A DNA stretch of 64,000 nucleotides from Membranipora membranacea (GCA_914767715.1 OU612068.1:1240001-1304000); one strand, 5' to 3'; shown: positions 24,867 through 37,525, counted from the first letter of the stretch. Notes: a model not told the origin generated them from the letters alone. Translations and numbers: made by a program.

Positions 24867-26067
24867 GTAGGTAAAAAAATCAACCGATAGATAATTTATA
24901 CTAGAGGAGTAAATATTAAATTAAATTTAGCTAGTTAGGGGGTGACTTAATGTTAGCTAGTTAGGGGGTGACTTAGCAAGCAAAGCTTTTCACTAGCAAA
25001 AGTGCCAGTTAATATAATGAGGTTGGGGGATTTTTTCTAGTCAAAAGATCTATTTCTTGAGCTATATGGCAAGTTTCCTCCAGCGAGATCTGGTATTGTG
25101 ATTATTATTGTTTTTATCATAATTCTTTTTTTTGGGCAGGCAACAACTTCATCCCGATAATATATTTCAATAACATATTTGTGAACTACCTACAACAGTC
25201 ACCGTCTTTTTAAAGCTCTCCGTACAGCCCATCATACTCTATATTCCCAGATTCAAGAAAAAAGAGCTTGAATAAATTGAAGTCATTTTGGTTACTTTTT
25301 GTAGGCCGTGCTCCATGATTGTTACAATCATTCATAATTTGAGTGTAGGATTGGTTTGAAAAAAAACCTCATCTGATTATTGTTAATAAGCTCTGATTAT
25401 TGAGGGGGTGGGGGGGTGGGAAAGGTTTCGTGTCGATATCATGATCTGGCTTCTCTAAACTTTCTAATCAATACCCACCACCAGCATCATGCCATAACCA
25501 AGACCACATCATCCCAGCGCCATCATAATATGTTATAATCACTTCTCAAAACTTTCTAAACAATACCTCCCACCAGTGGAAGCGCCCTCCTTTTTTGAGA
25601 CAGTGACGGATAAGATTGTTTCAAACAAAAACCAAACTGTTTGAAACCAAGACCGACCTCAGAATCATATCCCAATTGTGCTGTGTAACCATGAGATGTG
25701 GACCGAGAGACACCCCACACCATACATTTAGCGTGTCTAACCTTTCCACTCCCAACGCCTCTGATCTGTTCTGAATTTAATCCTTTACAGTTCGTTTCAC
25801 CTTGATCAAACAAAGCTGAATATTACTGAATCATGTCAAGTCTTAGTTATGTTTGCTGATATGAACAGTAACTTATGATCATTGCCATGTAATTAAGTAA
25901 CTATTACTGCTCATTAAAAAACTGCCTTTCAATGTTAGGAAGTGAGACAAATTTGCTTTATTGAAAGCCATTGACTTACTAGTCGAATTTATAATTAAAA
26001 AGTCAAATATATACTGTAACGTTCTAGAGTCATTTCATTAATACTTGTTTTTCTATCTATTTTGCAG
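24867..26067 (+). other. First intron of gene C
   Basis: Inferred from the donor after 24,866 and the pyrimidine-rich acceptor (CTATTTTGCAG) ending at 26,067. It contains a G-rich run near 25,404-25,420 and no recognised gene. Confidence 0.5.
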
Positions 26068-26106
26068 TCATCACCAGATTTGTTCAGTTCACCGTCTAGC
26101 TCGAGG

Positions 26107-26958
26107 ATGAAGTTTGTCACTTTGATTGCTGTACTTGCCGTGCTCCTCTGTTGTCTATCCTCGACTTTAGCCGCTGGTGTAAGTTCTATATTCAAATGGT
26201 TGTTTCCCTTTACTGTCTAAAACCCAGGCCACATTTCATTATTTTCGGTGGTTGTTGTGGCATTCCTTTGTGAACCACAACCCAACAACTGTAGAAATAG
26301 TGATGGTTTAAGTCATAGTTGGTAGGCTAAGTGCTCAATATCTGCCCAGGCTGCTGGTAGTGGCATTTTCCGCAACCCAACCCAAACACTCTAATGCGGG
26401 TTCCAGTCCCAGGGCAGTTTGAGTGCTTGAGCTCTGCCTGTGGGGCTGGTTGTGCTTTCCATTATCAGCCACATTTCAGTCAGAATGAGCTCCCAACTAC
26501 CCTAGGGTAATGTTTTATTTCTATAGCTGAGTTTGTTTTAGAAAAGGGAGCACCACCATAGACTTAATAATATTTATTTTTCCGACCAGATCTGTAGCTG
26601 TTATGTCTTTGGGCATTGCTCTCATGTCTTTGAGGCAAAATCTTAAGCTTATATTATATGGGAGAAAAATCAGCAAATAACTACCTAATTCATTATGCCT
26701 ATTGCAAGAAACTCGAAAATATGTACTGGAAAAACTGTACACCACTATCTGGCCAATTTTATAAACGAAGTTGCATTTCTAATAAGTCTTAGCTATATAT
26801 ACTTGGTTTTACTACAGGGTGGTTATAAATACTGCTGTAAGCGCTCAGAGACAAGAACCAAATCTAAGAAGCACTGTGAGATGCAGCGTTCTGGAAGGAC
26901 ACACTGCTACTACTCTGCAGTTAAAGCCTGTGACAAGTGGTGCGAACTCGGCATGTAG
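26107..26958 (+). CDS. Gene C: small secreted cationic Cys-rich protein
   Basis: Member of the same unrecognised family. The signal-peptide exon (26,107-26,178, 24 codons) has the core LIAVLAVLLCCLSSTLA and donor GGT|GTAAGT. The phase-0 intron is 639 bases. The second exon (26,818-26,958, acceptor TACTACAG) encodes 46 residues starting GGYKYCCKRSETRTK, with CC-x12-C-x9-C-x7-C-x3-C and a stop five residues after the last Cys. The mature peptide is strongly basic (about 11 Lys/Arg against 4 Asp/Glu). The ATG lies 39 bases after a good acceptor. Two AATAAA signals follow near 27,022 and 27,057. The total is 70 residues. An antimicrobial, toxin-like or signalling role is possible from size and charge but is only inference. 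Confidence 0.8.
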
Positions 26959-27069
26959 CATGGATAAATTTGTCAATAATGGGTTACTAACTCTGGCTCC
27001 TATCGTACAACTGTCTTGCGAAATAAATAACATTATCATTGTGTCTTTATGTGTCGAAATAAATTAATA

Positions 27070-27486
27070 AACGGATAAATTTTCTTGGCGTGATGTTATA
27101 GCATGAGGACTGTGTCTTAATAAGCTAAATAAAAAAAAGATAAAAAAAACTGACCATCTCTACCGTGTGCCCATAATCAAATTTTGAGAGGGAATGTGCT
27201 ATACGCAATATGAATCGTGTCAGGAGTCTTGAAGTTTATGCTGGTACTGAAATTATCATATTACTAAGAAAATACACATGTCAGCCAGAGCCACGATACT
27301 GGTAATATTTCCATGCCAATATCCTGTCTAACATTCATCATGGTCTCCTAAAAATCATGGTATTCCAGTGCCATGCACAACATCAGTTAAGACAACGAGG
27401 TTCAGACCATGAACATCAATACAGTGGAAAATCAGCTGTCAGTTTACAAGCTTCTATAAGGGATCCCTCTGCACAGATGCTTGAAA
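27070..27486. other. Non-coding spacer after gene C
   Basis: I see nothing recognisable between the gene C poly(A) region and a SINE. Confidence 0.4.
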
Positions 27487-27705
27487 AGTAGGAGGTTTGA
27501 GCGCCGCTGTTGAAGGTTGTGGGTTCGAATTCCACTGTAGTCCACTGACTACTGGGGATTGTTTGACCCCCAGGTGTGCTCCGACCTACCTACAAACTGA
27601 GAGCGAATTGGTGCAGACATTGCGGCCTAGCCCCTAAGGCACCCCTATCTCGCAACCCTTTCTTCGGGATGCGGTGAGCGATGAAACCTCGTGATTTTAA
27701 CCAAC
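27487..27705 (+). mobile_element. tRNA-derived SINE, copy 2
   Basis: It has the same body as the copy at 13,808-14,042: a B box (GTGGGTTCGAATTCC), then ACTACTGGGG, CCCCCAGGTGTGCTCCGACC and TGGTGCAGACATTGCGGCC. The A-box part is truncated or degenerate. Confidence 0.78.
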
Positions 27706-29302
27706 AAATTTTATTTCCATGAATTCGTAGGCTGAAACCTGAAAGATTTTGTTGAGTCAGTCGATCAGTCTCCGAAATTGAGCCTGAAATACAGAGTGGG
27801 CTTGAATCATCATAGTCAAATTGCCTTTTGATGTACCTCCACAATTATAGGCAACCAGTACACATGGTAGTCGCAACCAAAGCTCAGGGGCATATTTGGA
27901 GTAATGTCACCTTGGGCAAAGGGCAAACAACACAGGCTAAAACTGCGTATGAGATGGCGATAAAAGGAAGGATGCCATACTTTACATATAGTATTGGACA
28001 CATGTCTATGGATGAAGCAAATGTAAGGGGGGAGACTCAACCTACAGCAAGAATTTCTATGTAGTTAAACTGGTACTGAGGCTATTCCGTACCAATTAAC
28101 TTCACAGAACAGGCCCATACCATACCATGGCCAAGTCCATTTCTCTTCTTGAGAGCTTAGGTATGAGAAAATTACCTACATTTTGTAAATAAAATAAACA
28201 TTTTAGAGGAGAATTTTCTTTTTTCTGGTTGCGAATTTTGTTTGGATTGTCTTGTTCAAGGGAACAAGGCAATCTAAACCGAAATTGCTACTTCTAGTAT
28301 AGGCCAGTATAGCGGAGTGATCTTCCTTTTTTCTGTATGGGAGATAACTTCAATGACATGTAGTCAGTTCCTTGACCTTGTTTGATTTCTCAGTATAAAC
28401 TGATTTCCATAAAGCCCCGAAAGCTATAAAGCAATACTTCTGGCCATAATTATTGACTAGATACTAGACTTGTCAGTGTCTTATTTACTGGCAACAAAGA
28501 AAAATTGCCACCTTCCCACCCCAACCATTGACCTTTCTTACTACGGGGCAGAATACTTTTGCATAAAAGCACAACTGTCATTGCATATACTAGATTCAAA
28601 GCCATCTTGATTCAATGGATGAACTGACTGACAGAAAGATGAGGCATTCAGGGCCAATTTTTTAGGCGTACTTAGAAAGCTAAATATAATCTAGGAAAAA
28701 ATTAAGCGTATGTGACTGTGTTTTACAAAAGTTTGGATAACCCCTTTTAATGCACATTTTATCTCTCTGTCGCTGAAGTTTAATGGATAATATTATTGTT
28801 GACTTTGATCTATTAGCAGACAGATTTGAACTCCCTGGTATGAGGTATAACCACATCACAGGTGAAGATTGGCATGGCGTTATCAATTCCAATGCTCCAA
28901 AATACAATATTAAAATTAAAATATAGAAAATATATATTTTCATGGACACTTGAAAGAACAAAAGCAATATTGTGAAAACAGGAGGGAGGGTTGCCAAACT
29001 GAGTATCGGGTAGACAGTTACTAGCAAGGATTATTTGCCAAAAAGGTAATGATTATGGAAACACAGCAGAATATGTCCTCATGCTAGCCTTTCTGACATA
29101 GCCTACCTGCTGGTGCCAGGCTATGCTTGTACCCGCCCGTCCTATGTTTATATCAGTACAACGAATCTGGGCCATTTTCTGGATGCAAATTAACATGTTA
29201 CACCATGGTTATTGATAAAACTATAACAAAACAACATGGAATTACAGAGAAGCAAATGAATATGAGTTATTTAAAGTTCAAACAAGTAATAGTTATAATA
29301 AT
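27706..29302. other. Non-coding stretch up to duplication copy A
   Basis: The open frames reach 115 codons (29,027-28,680, minus) but show no family motif. Nothing else is recognised. Confidence 0.4.
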
Positions 29303-29765
29303 TGTATCACACTCTTCATGCGTGTTTTTTGAGGGCGCTTAAGAACCTTTTATTAATGTCATCCTGTTCACTCTGAGATTTAAATTCTAATGTGAGGTTT
29401 CAGATCAACATCCTGATAGCTAAATCGTGTGTACTCTCTCTTCTCCCCCAACATCTTACTTATACTAATATTGGGCGTTTGTGACCCAAAATGGCCTCAG
29501 CACCAGGTACATAACTCAGAAGATGATTTATAGTAGCTGGAGGTGTTTGAATAGAAGCCCAAAGGGAGCGTGTATGTTAAACACGTTTTGATACACTGGC
29601 TGTCTAATTGACGCCTCATTGCGAGCTGTATTCTGTGCCACTCAGTGCTGCAGTCTTTATGACACTGGTTCCCCTCATTACCTTTTGTGAGTGGTGAAAT
29701 CTGAACCCATCTGCCTGACCAAATTATCACTAACTGCTGGGTAAAATAATTTTAATTGTTGGTTT
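29303..29765 (+). repeat. Left inverted arm in copy A
   Basis: It is the diverged reverse complement of 33,860-34,318. Shared landmarks are GGTACATAACTCAGAAGATG, AGCTGGAGGTGTTTGAATAG and ATCACTAACTGCTGG. The counterpart in copy B is 51,974-52,440. Related, more diverged copies occur near 38,790-39,560, 46,890-47,160 and 47,637-47,850. Confidence 0.8.
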
Positions 29766-29987
29766 CTTTTGGTACCGGATCTGATCAGAGCCAACACATT
29801 GGCTACACCGCATGCTGCCAAACACAATTATATACTCAAACACCCAGTAATACGGCGACATCATCACATGACTATTATGTGTACTCCCTCTGGGGTACAT
29901 CTTGTTTTATTGACTGGATGATACTTAAAGAGCAGTTGAAAATATGTATTTCTGATGTACAACAAGCATATACATACCTATATATAC

Positions 29988-31110
29988 ATTCAATGATATT
30001 ATTCACCAATACATCCAGTGTCATGGCGAGGGCAGCCAAGTGATTTGTCATTAATGCTAGTCTTTCCAGTCTTGTCGTTCCGAGGACAGCCAAATATATT
30101 ATAGTTATATTAGTTTGACCGCTCTCATAGTTCTGGTTCGCACGGTTTAGTCCGCTTCTTATGTTAATGCAATAAATTTACAACTTTGATATCGTGGTTC
30201 ATAATTCATTACAGAATCTCTATGGTTTTATTAAAATCTTAGTCCAATTATAACATATACAGCCAAAATTTTATCCATATGGTTTACAATTAATATTTGT
30301 ACGATATCACATCACATGGCAACGGTGTCGCAACAATGTCAGAATTCTTACGCGGGCAGACTTGTGACACTTATCTTTACTACCCTTGGTCAACAGCAGA
30401 AGTCAAACAAGATGGAGGTTTGTCCCTCCGTTATGGTGCAGTAAATTAGAGCTGGTTCACTTTATCTGAATAATCTCATATTTTCATCTAGGATGAAACG
30501 AAAATTCTAAAGTCACCTGCCTAATTTTGTTGGTAAACAACAATGAATTTAAAATTGTAAAATATAACTATTCCCTGTTTTTTGACCAATTGTGATTTCT
30601 ATAGATACAGATCTATTGTTTCTCAGACCATCCCCGGCATATAATTCTCTATAACAGCATGTGATGGGCCCTTGGGTTTTATGTGACAGTCCACAATCCC
30701 ACCACCTGGTACAGAACACACTCTTTATTACACTGGTTCCTGTTCATTACATTGCGCCGGTGATGCAACCCTGACTTGGATCGCTGCCATTAGTTGTAGG
30801 CCTATTTGTTGGGTTTTAATCTTATCTAATTGGGTATTTTTGGCATTATAGTGTAATATTGGTGATAGAACTTGCAAATCCTACCATCCACGCAAATATA
30901 GGCTGGGTTTGATTGATGTGTCTTTTGATGACTGACAGTATGAGAATCAATAAATCAATAAATTAAAAAACAAGAGACAGCTTCACTGAATATAATATGG
31001 AATGTGGCCAGCGTTAGAAGAAGTGGTTGTTGTTGTCCATTTTTTCAACTAGCTACCACCTACTCCTACTAATTTGGGGGACAGCGGACCAAAGGCAATT
31101 GTTTGGATTA
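29988..31110. other. Non-coding part of copy A
   Basis: No gene seen. It includes diverged pieces of the dispersed arm family (such as CACACTCTTTATTACACTGG at about 30,718) and is repeated at 53,405-54,524. Confidence 0.5.
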
Positions 31111-31283
31111 CATGCTGTGCCCCTGTCCTTGTGCTGTTTAGCCTCTTCTGATGCCATGCTGTGCCCCTGTCTTTGTGCTGTTTAGCCTCTTCTGATGCCA
31201 TGCTGTGCCCCTGTCCTTGTGCTGTTTAGCCTCTTCTGATGCCATGCTGTGCCCCTGTCCTTGTGCTGTTTAGCCTGTTCTAA
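31111..31283. repeat. 44-bp tandem repeat, four units
   Basis: The unit begins CATGCTGTGCCCCTGTCCTT and repeats at 31,111, 31,155, 31,199 and 31,243. Copy B has only two units (54,525 and 54,569). Confidence 0.9.
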
Positions 31284-31546
31284 CTTCATTTCACCCAAGT
31301 GTAGAGTTGATATTTGTAAGAACTGTTTAAGAGCACAATGCATCAAATTTTTAAATAAAACATTTTTCTGAGTATCATTATATAACGGTACAACACTGCA
31401 AAATTTTTATATTATACAGTATTTTAATATTTTTATTATGAGCTCAACAGACCCTTTTATTTCTCAACCACTTAGCAGAGACAGAATAAATTATCCTAAC
31501 ATGACAATTTCATCAAGAGTGCAAAAATCTCAAGATTAAGCTTAAA

Positions 31547-32238
31547 GCTGCGTTTAAACGTGCGACAAATCGGCTAATAATAACAACTCCGACACAGATT
31601 ATGAATCTGCTCTATAATCGTTGTCTGTCAACATGTCAACGATACGCTATTTACACACTGTTCATGCCTAACCGATTTCAACACAAACTTGCAACTCAAC
31701 TTGTCTCTGATTGGCTAGTAAGACAACTAGTTGGTTTATTCAGTAGTAGTATTAGCTAGTAACTAGTTAGTAATTCATAGCTGGAGACTGGAGACTCCTT
31801 CACTAGTCTCCCTAGATGAAAGGCTACTAAAAGATTTAACTAACTAACTAACTGAAAGGCTACTGTTGTGCCCCTGCAGACTGAGACTGACAGAGAGTCA
31901 TGTATAGTAAGATTATTAGTAGTAGTATAGTATGATTCATCATCTGATGAAGATGTTATAATAGCAGCAGCAGCAATAACTGTTATAACAGCTGTACAAG
32001 TTGCTGCTAAGGACAAGGAAAGGGTGAGAGAAATATAATGATCATCATTACTTATACTCATTTATTGGCTGAGCCATTCATAATCGTTAAGATCTGTCGT
32101 TCACTTGTGAACGATTTTGAACAATACAGATTTAAACACCGATTTAAACACAGATTAACTGTTTACACGGTCAATCAAATCGGTGACCCGTGTCGGAGTT
32201 GTTATTATTAGCCGATTTGTCTCACATGTAAACGCAGC
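31547..32238. mobile_element. TTAA-associated inverted-repeat DNA transposon, copy A
   Basis: The termini GCTGCGTTTAAACGTGCGAC and the complementary GTAAACGCAGC belong to inverted repeats of about 50 bp that also share CGGCTAATAATAACAACTCC. The right end is followed by TTAA. In copy B both ends touch TTAA (54,846-54,849 and 55,542-55,545), which is the target duplication of piggyBac and Kolobok elements. A minus-strand frame of 73 codons inside (32,061-31,840) may be a transposase remnant or chance. Confidence 0.75.
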
Positions 32239-32242
32239 TTAA

Positions 32243-33259
32243 GATAATAATAATAAAGTTTATTTGTGAAACGCTTAATAAAATTGCAGAGCAAACATTT
32301 CTAAGCGTTATTACATTAAAACCAATAAAATAAAGGTGAAATAAAATGGATAAAATATGTGCATGAGGATAAAATTAAAACATAATTCTGATACTGCTAT
32401 ATAAATCTATAAAATAAAATCTAAATTCTAATCTATTCTAATTACAACCTAATTAAATACGTTCTAGTAGCGGACTTAAAACCGGTAAGGCTCGGCAACA
32501 GCTGCAAATCAGGGGGCAGGGAATTCCAGAGGGTTACAAGTGATGATGGTAGGGATTTTCCACCGACTGTGGCAAAGCGAGAGGTGTGATGGGATGCGAG
32601 GATGATTTTTGAGCTGCTTCTAGTGACACGGCGAGGTTCAGGAATGTAGAATTGATTGATGAAATAAGATGGCGTATCAGGAGAGTTATGATAGATCTTG
32701 TACGCAAAAAGTAGAATTTTAAATTGAGCTCTGGCTTTGATAGGAAGCCAGTGGAGTGACTTTAGTGCAGCGGTGGCAGAGTCGAATCGCCGTGCACTAG
32801 TGAGGCATTTTGCGCAGCTGTTTTGGATAGTTTGAATTTGATTGCGGGCCAAGTCTGGGAGGGTGAAATAGATGGAGTTGCAGAAATCGATGCGAGATGT
32901 GATGAAACTATGAATGAGTGTGGCAAAATGATGTGACGGTATGAATTGTCTGATAGCCTTTAATCTGCGTAGTTGGAAAAAACAGGACTTTCTTAATTCT
33001 CTAATATGACTCTCGAATGTCAACTTGGAATCCATAACAACACCTAGGTTGCGCACTTTCAATTGCGGCATGATAACTGTGCAGCCATCTAGTTTCAACG
33101 GAGAGTATAAGCTGGGATCACATTTGCAGGAAAAGGGAATGAACATGGTTTTGTCTGGGTTCAGTTTCAGGTGGTTGGTCTTCATGAAAGAGCCGATGAT
33201 GGAAACAGCTTTACTAATTCTTCGTCGAGCGGTGGCCTCATTATTAAGTGCGTCATGAG
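32243..33259 (-). mobile_element. 5'-truncated LINE (RT C-terminal half), copy A
   Basis: A minus-strand frame of 247 codons (33,185-32,442) encodes the thumb and tail of a CR1/L2-like reverse transcriptase. It starts with HLKLNPDKTMFIPF, then RNLGVVMDSKLTFESHI, ARRFDSATAALKSLHWLP and a tail with PSSLVTLWNSLPPDLQ. The YADD palm is missing. The 3' end has an (ATA)n tail abutting the TTAA element. The frame is intact and differs from the copy at 55,549-56,562 at only four residues. Confidence 0.88.
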
Positions 33260-33859
33260 TATCATCAAAGCTTCAATGCTGATGAAGTATCATCAAGATT
33301 GCTTCAATGATGACCATCGGCACTTCTTCTGTAACAGACTTATTTTGAGATTAGCCAGATTTCCAGACTCATATCCTGTCAACAAAACTCAGTTGCCCAA
33401 TGTTTCTTGTTTATCTCCCATAACATACTACATTTTACCATCAAATATTTGAGTCCTTAAATTTAATTTGAGAATATCATCCCATTGCCTGGTACAAGAC
33501 TTTTAAAGATGATTGAACCTTATAAGAATTCTCTCAAGAATGCAATACTACTAATCCTTGTTATAAATTGTTTCAAATACTGATAGTTTATGAATTCTCT
33601 ACATTCCTGGAAGAAAATAAGATTGATTTATTTGAGGTTCAAACGAATTGTAGTGCAACACGAGGTGCTCAAGATTCCAATGGTTGAGCGATAATACAGT
33701 GGCATTGCTGTAATGTCTGACACCGCTCCTCTGTAACAGATTTATTGTGAGATTTTCAGGCCAATATCCAGTCTGCAAAACTCTGTCAAATTTCTTCTTT
33801 CATCTCTAACAACAACAATAAGATCACATATAGTGCTAGTCACTTGGAATCAAACAAAA
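33260..33859. other. Non-coding part of copy A
   Basis: No gene seen. The homology with copy B is broken near 33,812, where B holds an extra 2.9 kb. Confidence 0.5.
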
Positions 33860-34318
33860 ATAATCAACTGAAACCAACAAAAATAATTAACTTTTCCAGC
33901 AGTTAGTGATAATTTTGTCGAACTAAGGCATAAGGGTTCAGATTCGTTTGAAGGGGAACAAATTTGATAAAGACTGTGGCACTGAGAGACACGAGCCCAA
34001 AAATGAAACGCCAATTAGACAGCAGGTGTTAAAACGTGTCTATCATACACGGTCCCTTCAGGCTTCCATTCAAACACCTCCAGCTGCTATAAATCATCTT
34101 CTGAGTTATGTACCCGGAGGTGAGGCCATTTTGCGTCTCAAACGCTCAATGTTAAAAAGTAGTATGTGGGGGTGCAGAAAGAGTGCAAGCGACTTAGCTT
34201 ATAGGTCATTGGTATGAAAATCTCACATTAAATCATTAATCTCAGAGAAATCGGGATAACATTAATCAAAAATCTCTAGACGCCCTAAAAACACGCATGA
34301 ATGGTGTGATACATTCCA
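33860..34318 (-). repeat. Right inverted arm in copy A
   Basis: It is the complement of the arm at 29,303-29,765. Together they would bound a unit of about 5 kb that includes the TTAA element and the LINE. Confidence 0.75.
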
Positions 34319-34869
34319 GGCAAACTGTGACAGTCGTGTCTGGTGAGGATGTTGACCTTTCGATGGAGCATAGCCGGATATCAATGCTTAATTCTATGTA
34401 TCTATGGATGTACCACCTTTTTTTTGGCCAAGGCACAAGCGTTGCATGGCAGCAGAAGCAGCAGGTAGGCTAAACCAGGAGGCCTCATGATCTAGAATTA
34501 TTACCCTGTACGCAAAACTCATTTAGAGAATAGTTGAGGTTGAGGGGGTGGGCTGTTACCGCCCATACCAAGGAAACTCTAGCTCTAGAAACTCTAGCTA
34601 TTTCGCTAATAAATTAAAATCTACTCAATTAGACCATTAAACTATTATAAAGCACTGTAAATAATAAGGCTTCCCTCCACAGGCACACTTCATTTTCTTG
34701 CCAGTTATAGTAAACCTAATAACACTTAATCATCTGTATGTTTATGGTAGCCACCTGTTTCATCATTTTATCACAGTATTTTTTGTTATTTAATGTGTAT
34801 TCTTCATGCATCAATGAAGTGACAGCTCATTGATCCAAAGCCCTATATAATATATATGTAAAGTAGAGA

Positions 34870-35082
34870 ATATATAAAAAGGCACTACATTAATAGATAC
34901 AGTACATAACAGATCACCAAACAGACAGAGTTCTACCTCACTAGAGAACCAAATATCAACACGCTCATTATTAATTTGTTAAATACAAAATTTTCAAGTT
35001 ACTGTAACTGACATTTAATCAGTTTATTGTATTTTACTAGCGGATTTTCTTACTCTGATATACAAAGCTACATCTTATTAAG
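34870..35082 (+). promoter_or_regulatory. TATA box and probable 5'-UTR exon of gene A
   Basis: ATATATAAAAAGGCACTAC is at 34,870-34,888, with transcription expected to start near 34,900. A donor TTAAG|GTTAGT follows 35,082, and the next acceptor (TTGTTCATAG) ends at 35,548, ahead of the start-codon exon. Copy B has the same arrangement at 61,129-61,342. Confidence 0.55.
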
Positions 35083-35619
35083 GTTAGTAATCTCTCAACT
35101 TCAGTCGTTTATTGCAGAGTAAGCGTATATGACTCAATTTTATTATCATCTTTTTTACTAGACTGCTAAATTGAGATGAGACAGAACATGGTTAATTAAT
35201 ATTCCTTTATTTGTGTTGTTATTTCCAGAAAAATTAATGTTAATATTGTTACACGAATCAAAATAGAGAAAGTTAACATCTGATAACTATCTTTAGCCTG
35301 TGGAGACGCATGGGTATAACCATGATTGAAAATTAAATTGAGATTCATTGTCGATAACTGTTTTGGTTTGAAATTATCCTATTTGCCTCGAGAGAAGGAT
35401 GATAAAGCTGTCTGATTTAATATGGTACCTTCTGAAAATCTTTGAATATAGTTTAGTGACGACAGACTGCTGACTATTTATGGCAGCACGTTGACAGGTG
35501 TATATTGTATTTTTTGTATAAACATGTTTTTTGTTATTTTGTTCATAGTACGAGTAGAAAGTAGATCAGAAAACACTGAATATAAGATCGGAGGCGGCTG
35601 TGACTTACTTACTTAAAAG

Positions 35620-36044
35620 ATGAATTACTTGTCAATCATTTCTCTGGCTCTCATTCTTATCTGCTGTTTATCCACAGTACTGGCTGTCGGGGTAAGCTGT
35701 TTTGTTATAGCCTAACTTGTCATTTTGCTTGCGGAAATCAAGAAATTACTGAAAGAAATCGCAACAACCATCCGGACAATTAAAATTGTCAATAAAATCT
35801 AGATTATGATTCGCACCCGTTTTTTTCTTCCTTCCGTTCAGTTTGTCATAAAAATATATAGTGACCATTTTTTTTACATTTGCAGGGATATGATTACTGC
35901 TGTCTTCGTTCAGAAACAGAGATGAAAAAAAGGAAAAACTGCATAATAACACCAACAGGACTGACAGAGTGTACATTTAGCTATACACCAGTATGTCTGA
36001 AATTGTGCACTCCTGTATTTGTATCCAGTACACAACAAAACTAA
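35620..36044 (+). CDS. Gene A: small secreted Cys-rich protein, tail-less form
   Basis: Family member in duplication copy A. The signal-peptide exon is 35,620-35,691 (24 codons, core IISLALILICCLSTVLA, donor GGG|GTAAGC). The phase-0 intron is 194 bases. The second exon (35,886-36,044, acceptor ATTTGCAG) starts GYDYCCLRSETEMKK and has CC-x12-C-x9-C-x7-C-x3-C. The frame ends at a TAA in VSSTQQN-stop, where copy B reads GAA and continues for about 80 residues. The heptad-repeat DNA after the stop is still present, so the longer form was probably ancestral for these two copies. The total is 76 residues. AATAAA follows near 36,406. Confidence 0.8.
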
Positions 36045-36320
36045 TCCAGTGAACAGCAAAGCGAATCCCGTGAACAGCAAAACGAATCTACTACACAGCG
36101 AAACGAACCCACTTTACTGCAAACCGAATCCAGTACACAGCTCAATGAATCCAGTGAACATCGAAACGAATCCAGTGAACAGCAAAGCGCAACCAGTACA
36201 CAACAAAACGAATCCAGCACACAGCAAAACGAATCCACTACACAGCGAAACGAATCCACTACACAGCAAAACGAATCCAGTGAACAGCAAACCGAATCCA
36301 GCACACAGCAAAATGAATAA
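36045..36320 (+). repeat. Former coding heptad-repeat tail of gene A
   Basis: A degenerate 21-bp repeat (core CAGCAAAACGAATCC) would encode STQQNES-type heptads in the frame of gene A but lies after its stop codon. Other frames of the same repeat stay open on both strands and give false open frames. Confidence 0.8.
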
Positions 36321-36419
36321 AGTACAAAGCAAAACTTTTTATCATTGCTCTGGTTTTACTAGATCAGATATCTTTCTGGTTTATCTTACAGAGCACTCCT
36401 GTAGTAAATAAACATACAT

Positions 36420-37360
36420 GTAACAACATACCCAACCTTTTCCTTTGTCAGTCTGTAGTAAATAACTTTACTGTGACAACGTAGCCATCCTACTGCCTAT
36501 GTCCTCCTTACTAACTGTGTGTTCTCTTCTTGACTGATTTCTGAATTGCATATTGCTAATTTTATGATTCTCTTTAGTCTGAAACTGACGAATTGTTTGT
36601 TTATGGCTAGCGACTTTTATTACTGTTACCATTATTTGTTAATAAATTATAAATATAATAAATTGTTTCTAATGAGTATATTTTTTATCTATCCAAGACA
36701 GAGAAAACTCTTTGGATGAGCCGCGTACATAGCAGGCACTATTTAGATTTTAATGAGCACTGCGAATTAACCATCACCTACAGACCATTCTGCTTTTTAA
36801 GTCTTGAAACAAACTCAGCACATGTTCCACAGGCAATTGTTATCTGTAGATATTAAATGTAGTCAGCTGCTGACTTTTGTGGACGTTTGTCATCAACAGA
36901 ATTGGACCTTTCATAGCTAGCTACTCTTGTTTGAAGAAGAAATGTCCAGTTCAGGGTCACCATATATCATTTCGAAGAGCTCAAAAAGTTGTACAACCTC
37001 GTAGATTCTCAAAATGCTGACAAATTCTCTGAAATTTAAAGCATATTTTGAGTAACTGATTTTCAATCTTGAAGTTGCTCCTCAATCAAAGACTTTAAGT
37101 CTACTGTAGGGGCAGTACGCATAAAAATCATGATCATGATCTCAAGTGATCTAGTATTATAAGGGATTTTCTATTTTTCTTGCGCATGCCTCATATCTCC
37201 TCTGCTCTTCTGCTTCAACATTATCTCAAGTTCCACCATTCAAGCTATAGCAGGTTTGGTTCACACGAAGTCCCTTCGGTTCCCTTAATTTGATTAAGAG
37301 CATTCCAATGATAAAAGAAAATGTATAGGGGTCATGTCTCCTGCCATTATGAGCTTGGAG
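36420..37360. other. 3' flank of gene A
   Basis: Non-coding sequence repeated almost unchanged after gene B. I see no further gene. Confidence 0.45.
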
Positions 37361-37374
37361 CAAGTGCTGAAAAC

Positions 37375-37525
37375 TGTATCGGCTCTGTTTCCTGTCTCAG
37401 CTTTGTGAATTGTTTCAGACTTTGGGCCTGTCTCAGTCTATGCGGCTTACCTCAGGCAGTGCAGCCTGTCTCAGGCTATGTGTCTTGCCTAAGACTATGG
37501 TGAATGTCTCAGGCTAGACTTTGGC
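37375..37525. repeat. Degenerate short tandem repeat (CCTGTCTCAGGCTATG-like)
   Basis: A phrase of roughly 20-25 bases recurs about five times with substitutions (CTGTCTCAGCTTTGTG, CTGTCTCAGTCTATG, CTGTCTCAGGCTATG). The copy B counterpart is at 63,560-63,690. Confidence 0.6.

Noticed and set aside
33025-33452. Plus-strand frames opposite the LINE in copy A (and at 56,328-56,755 in copy B)
   Set aside because: They are shadows of the reverse transcriptase frame on the minus strand; they are shared by A and B only because the DNA is duplicated.
36019-36411. 130-codon plus frame and two minus frames over the repeats after gene A
   Set aside because: They are alternative readings of the 21-bp coding repeat. 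The signal-peptide exon and Cys module fix a different frame, which stops at 36,042.
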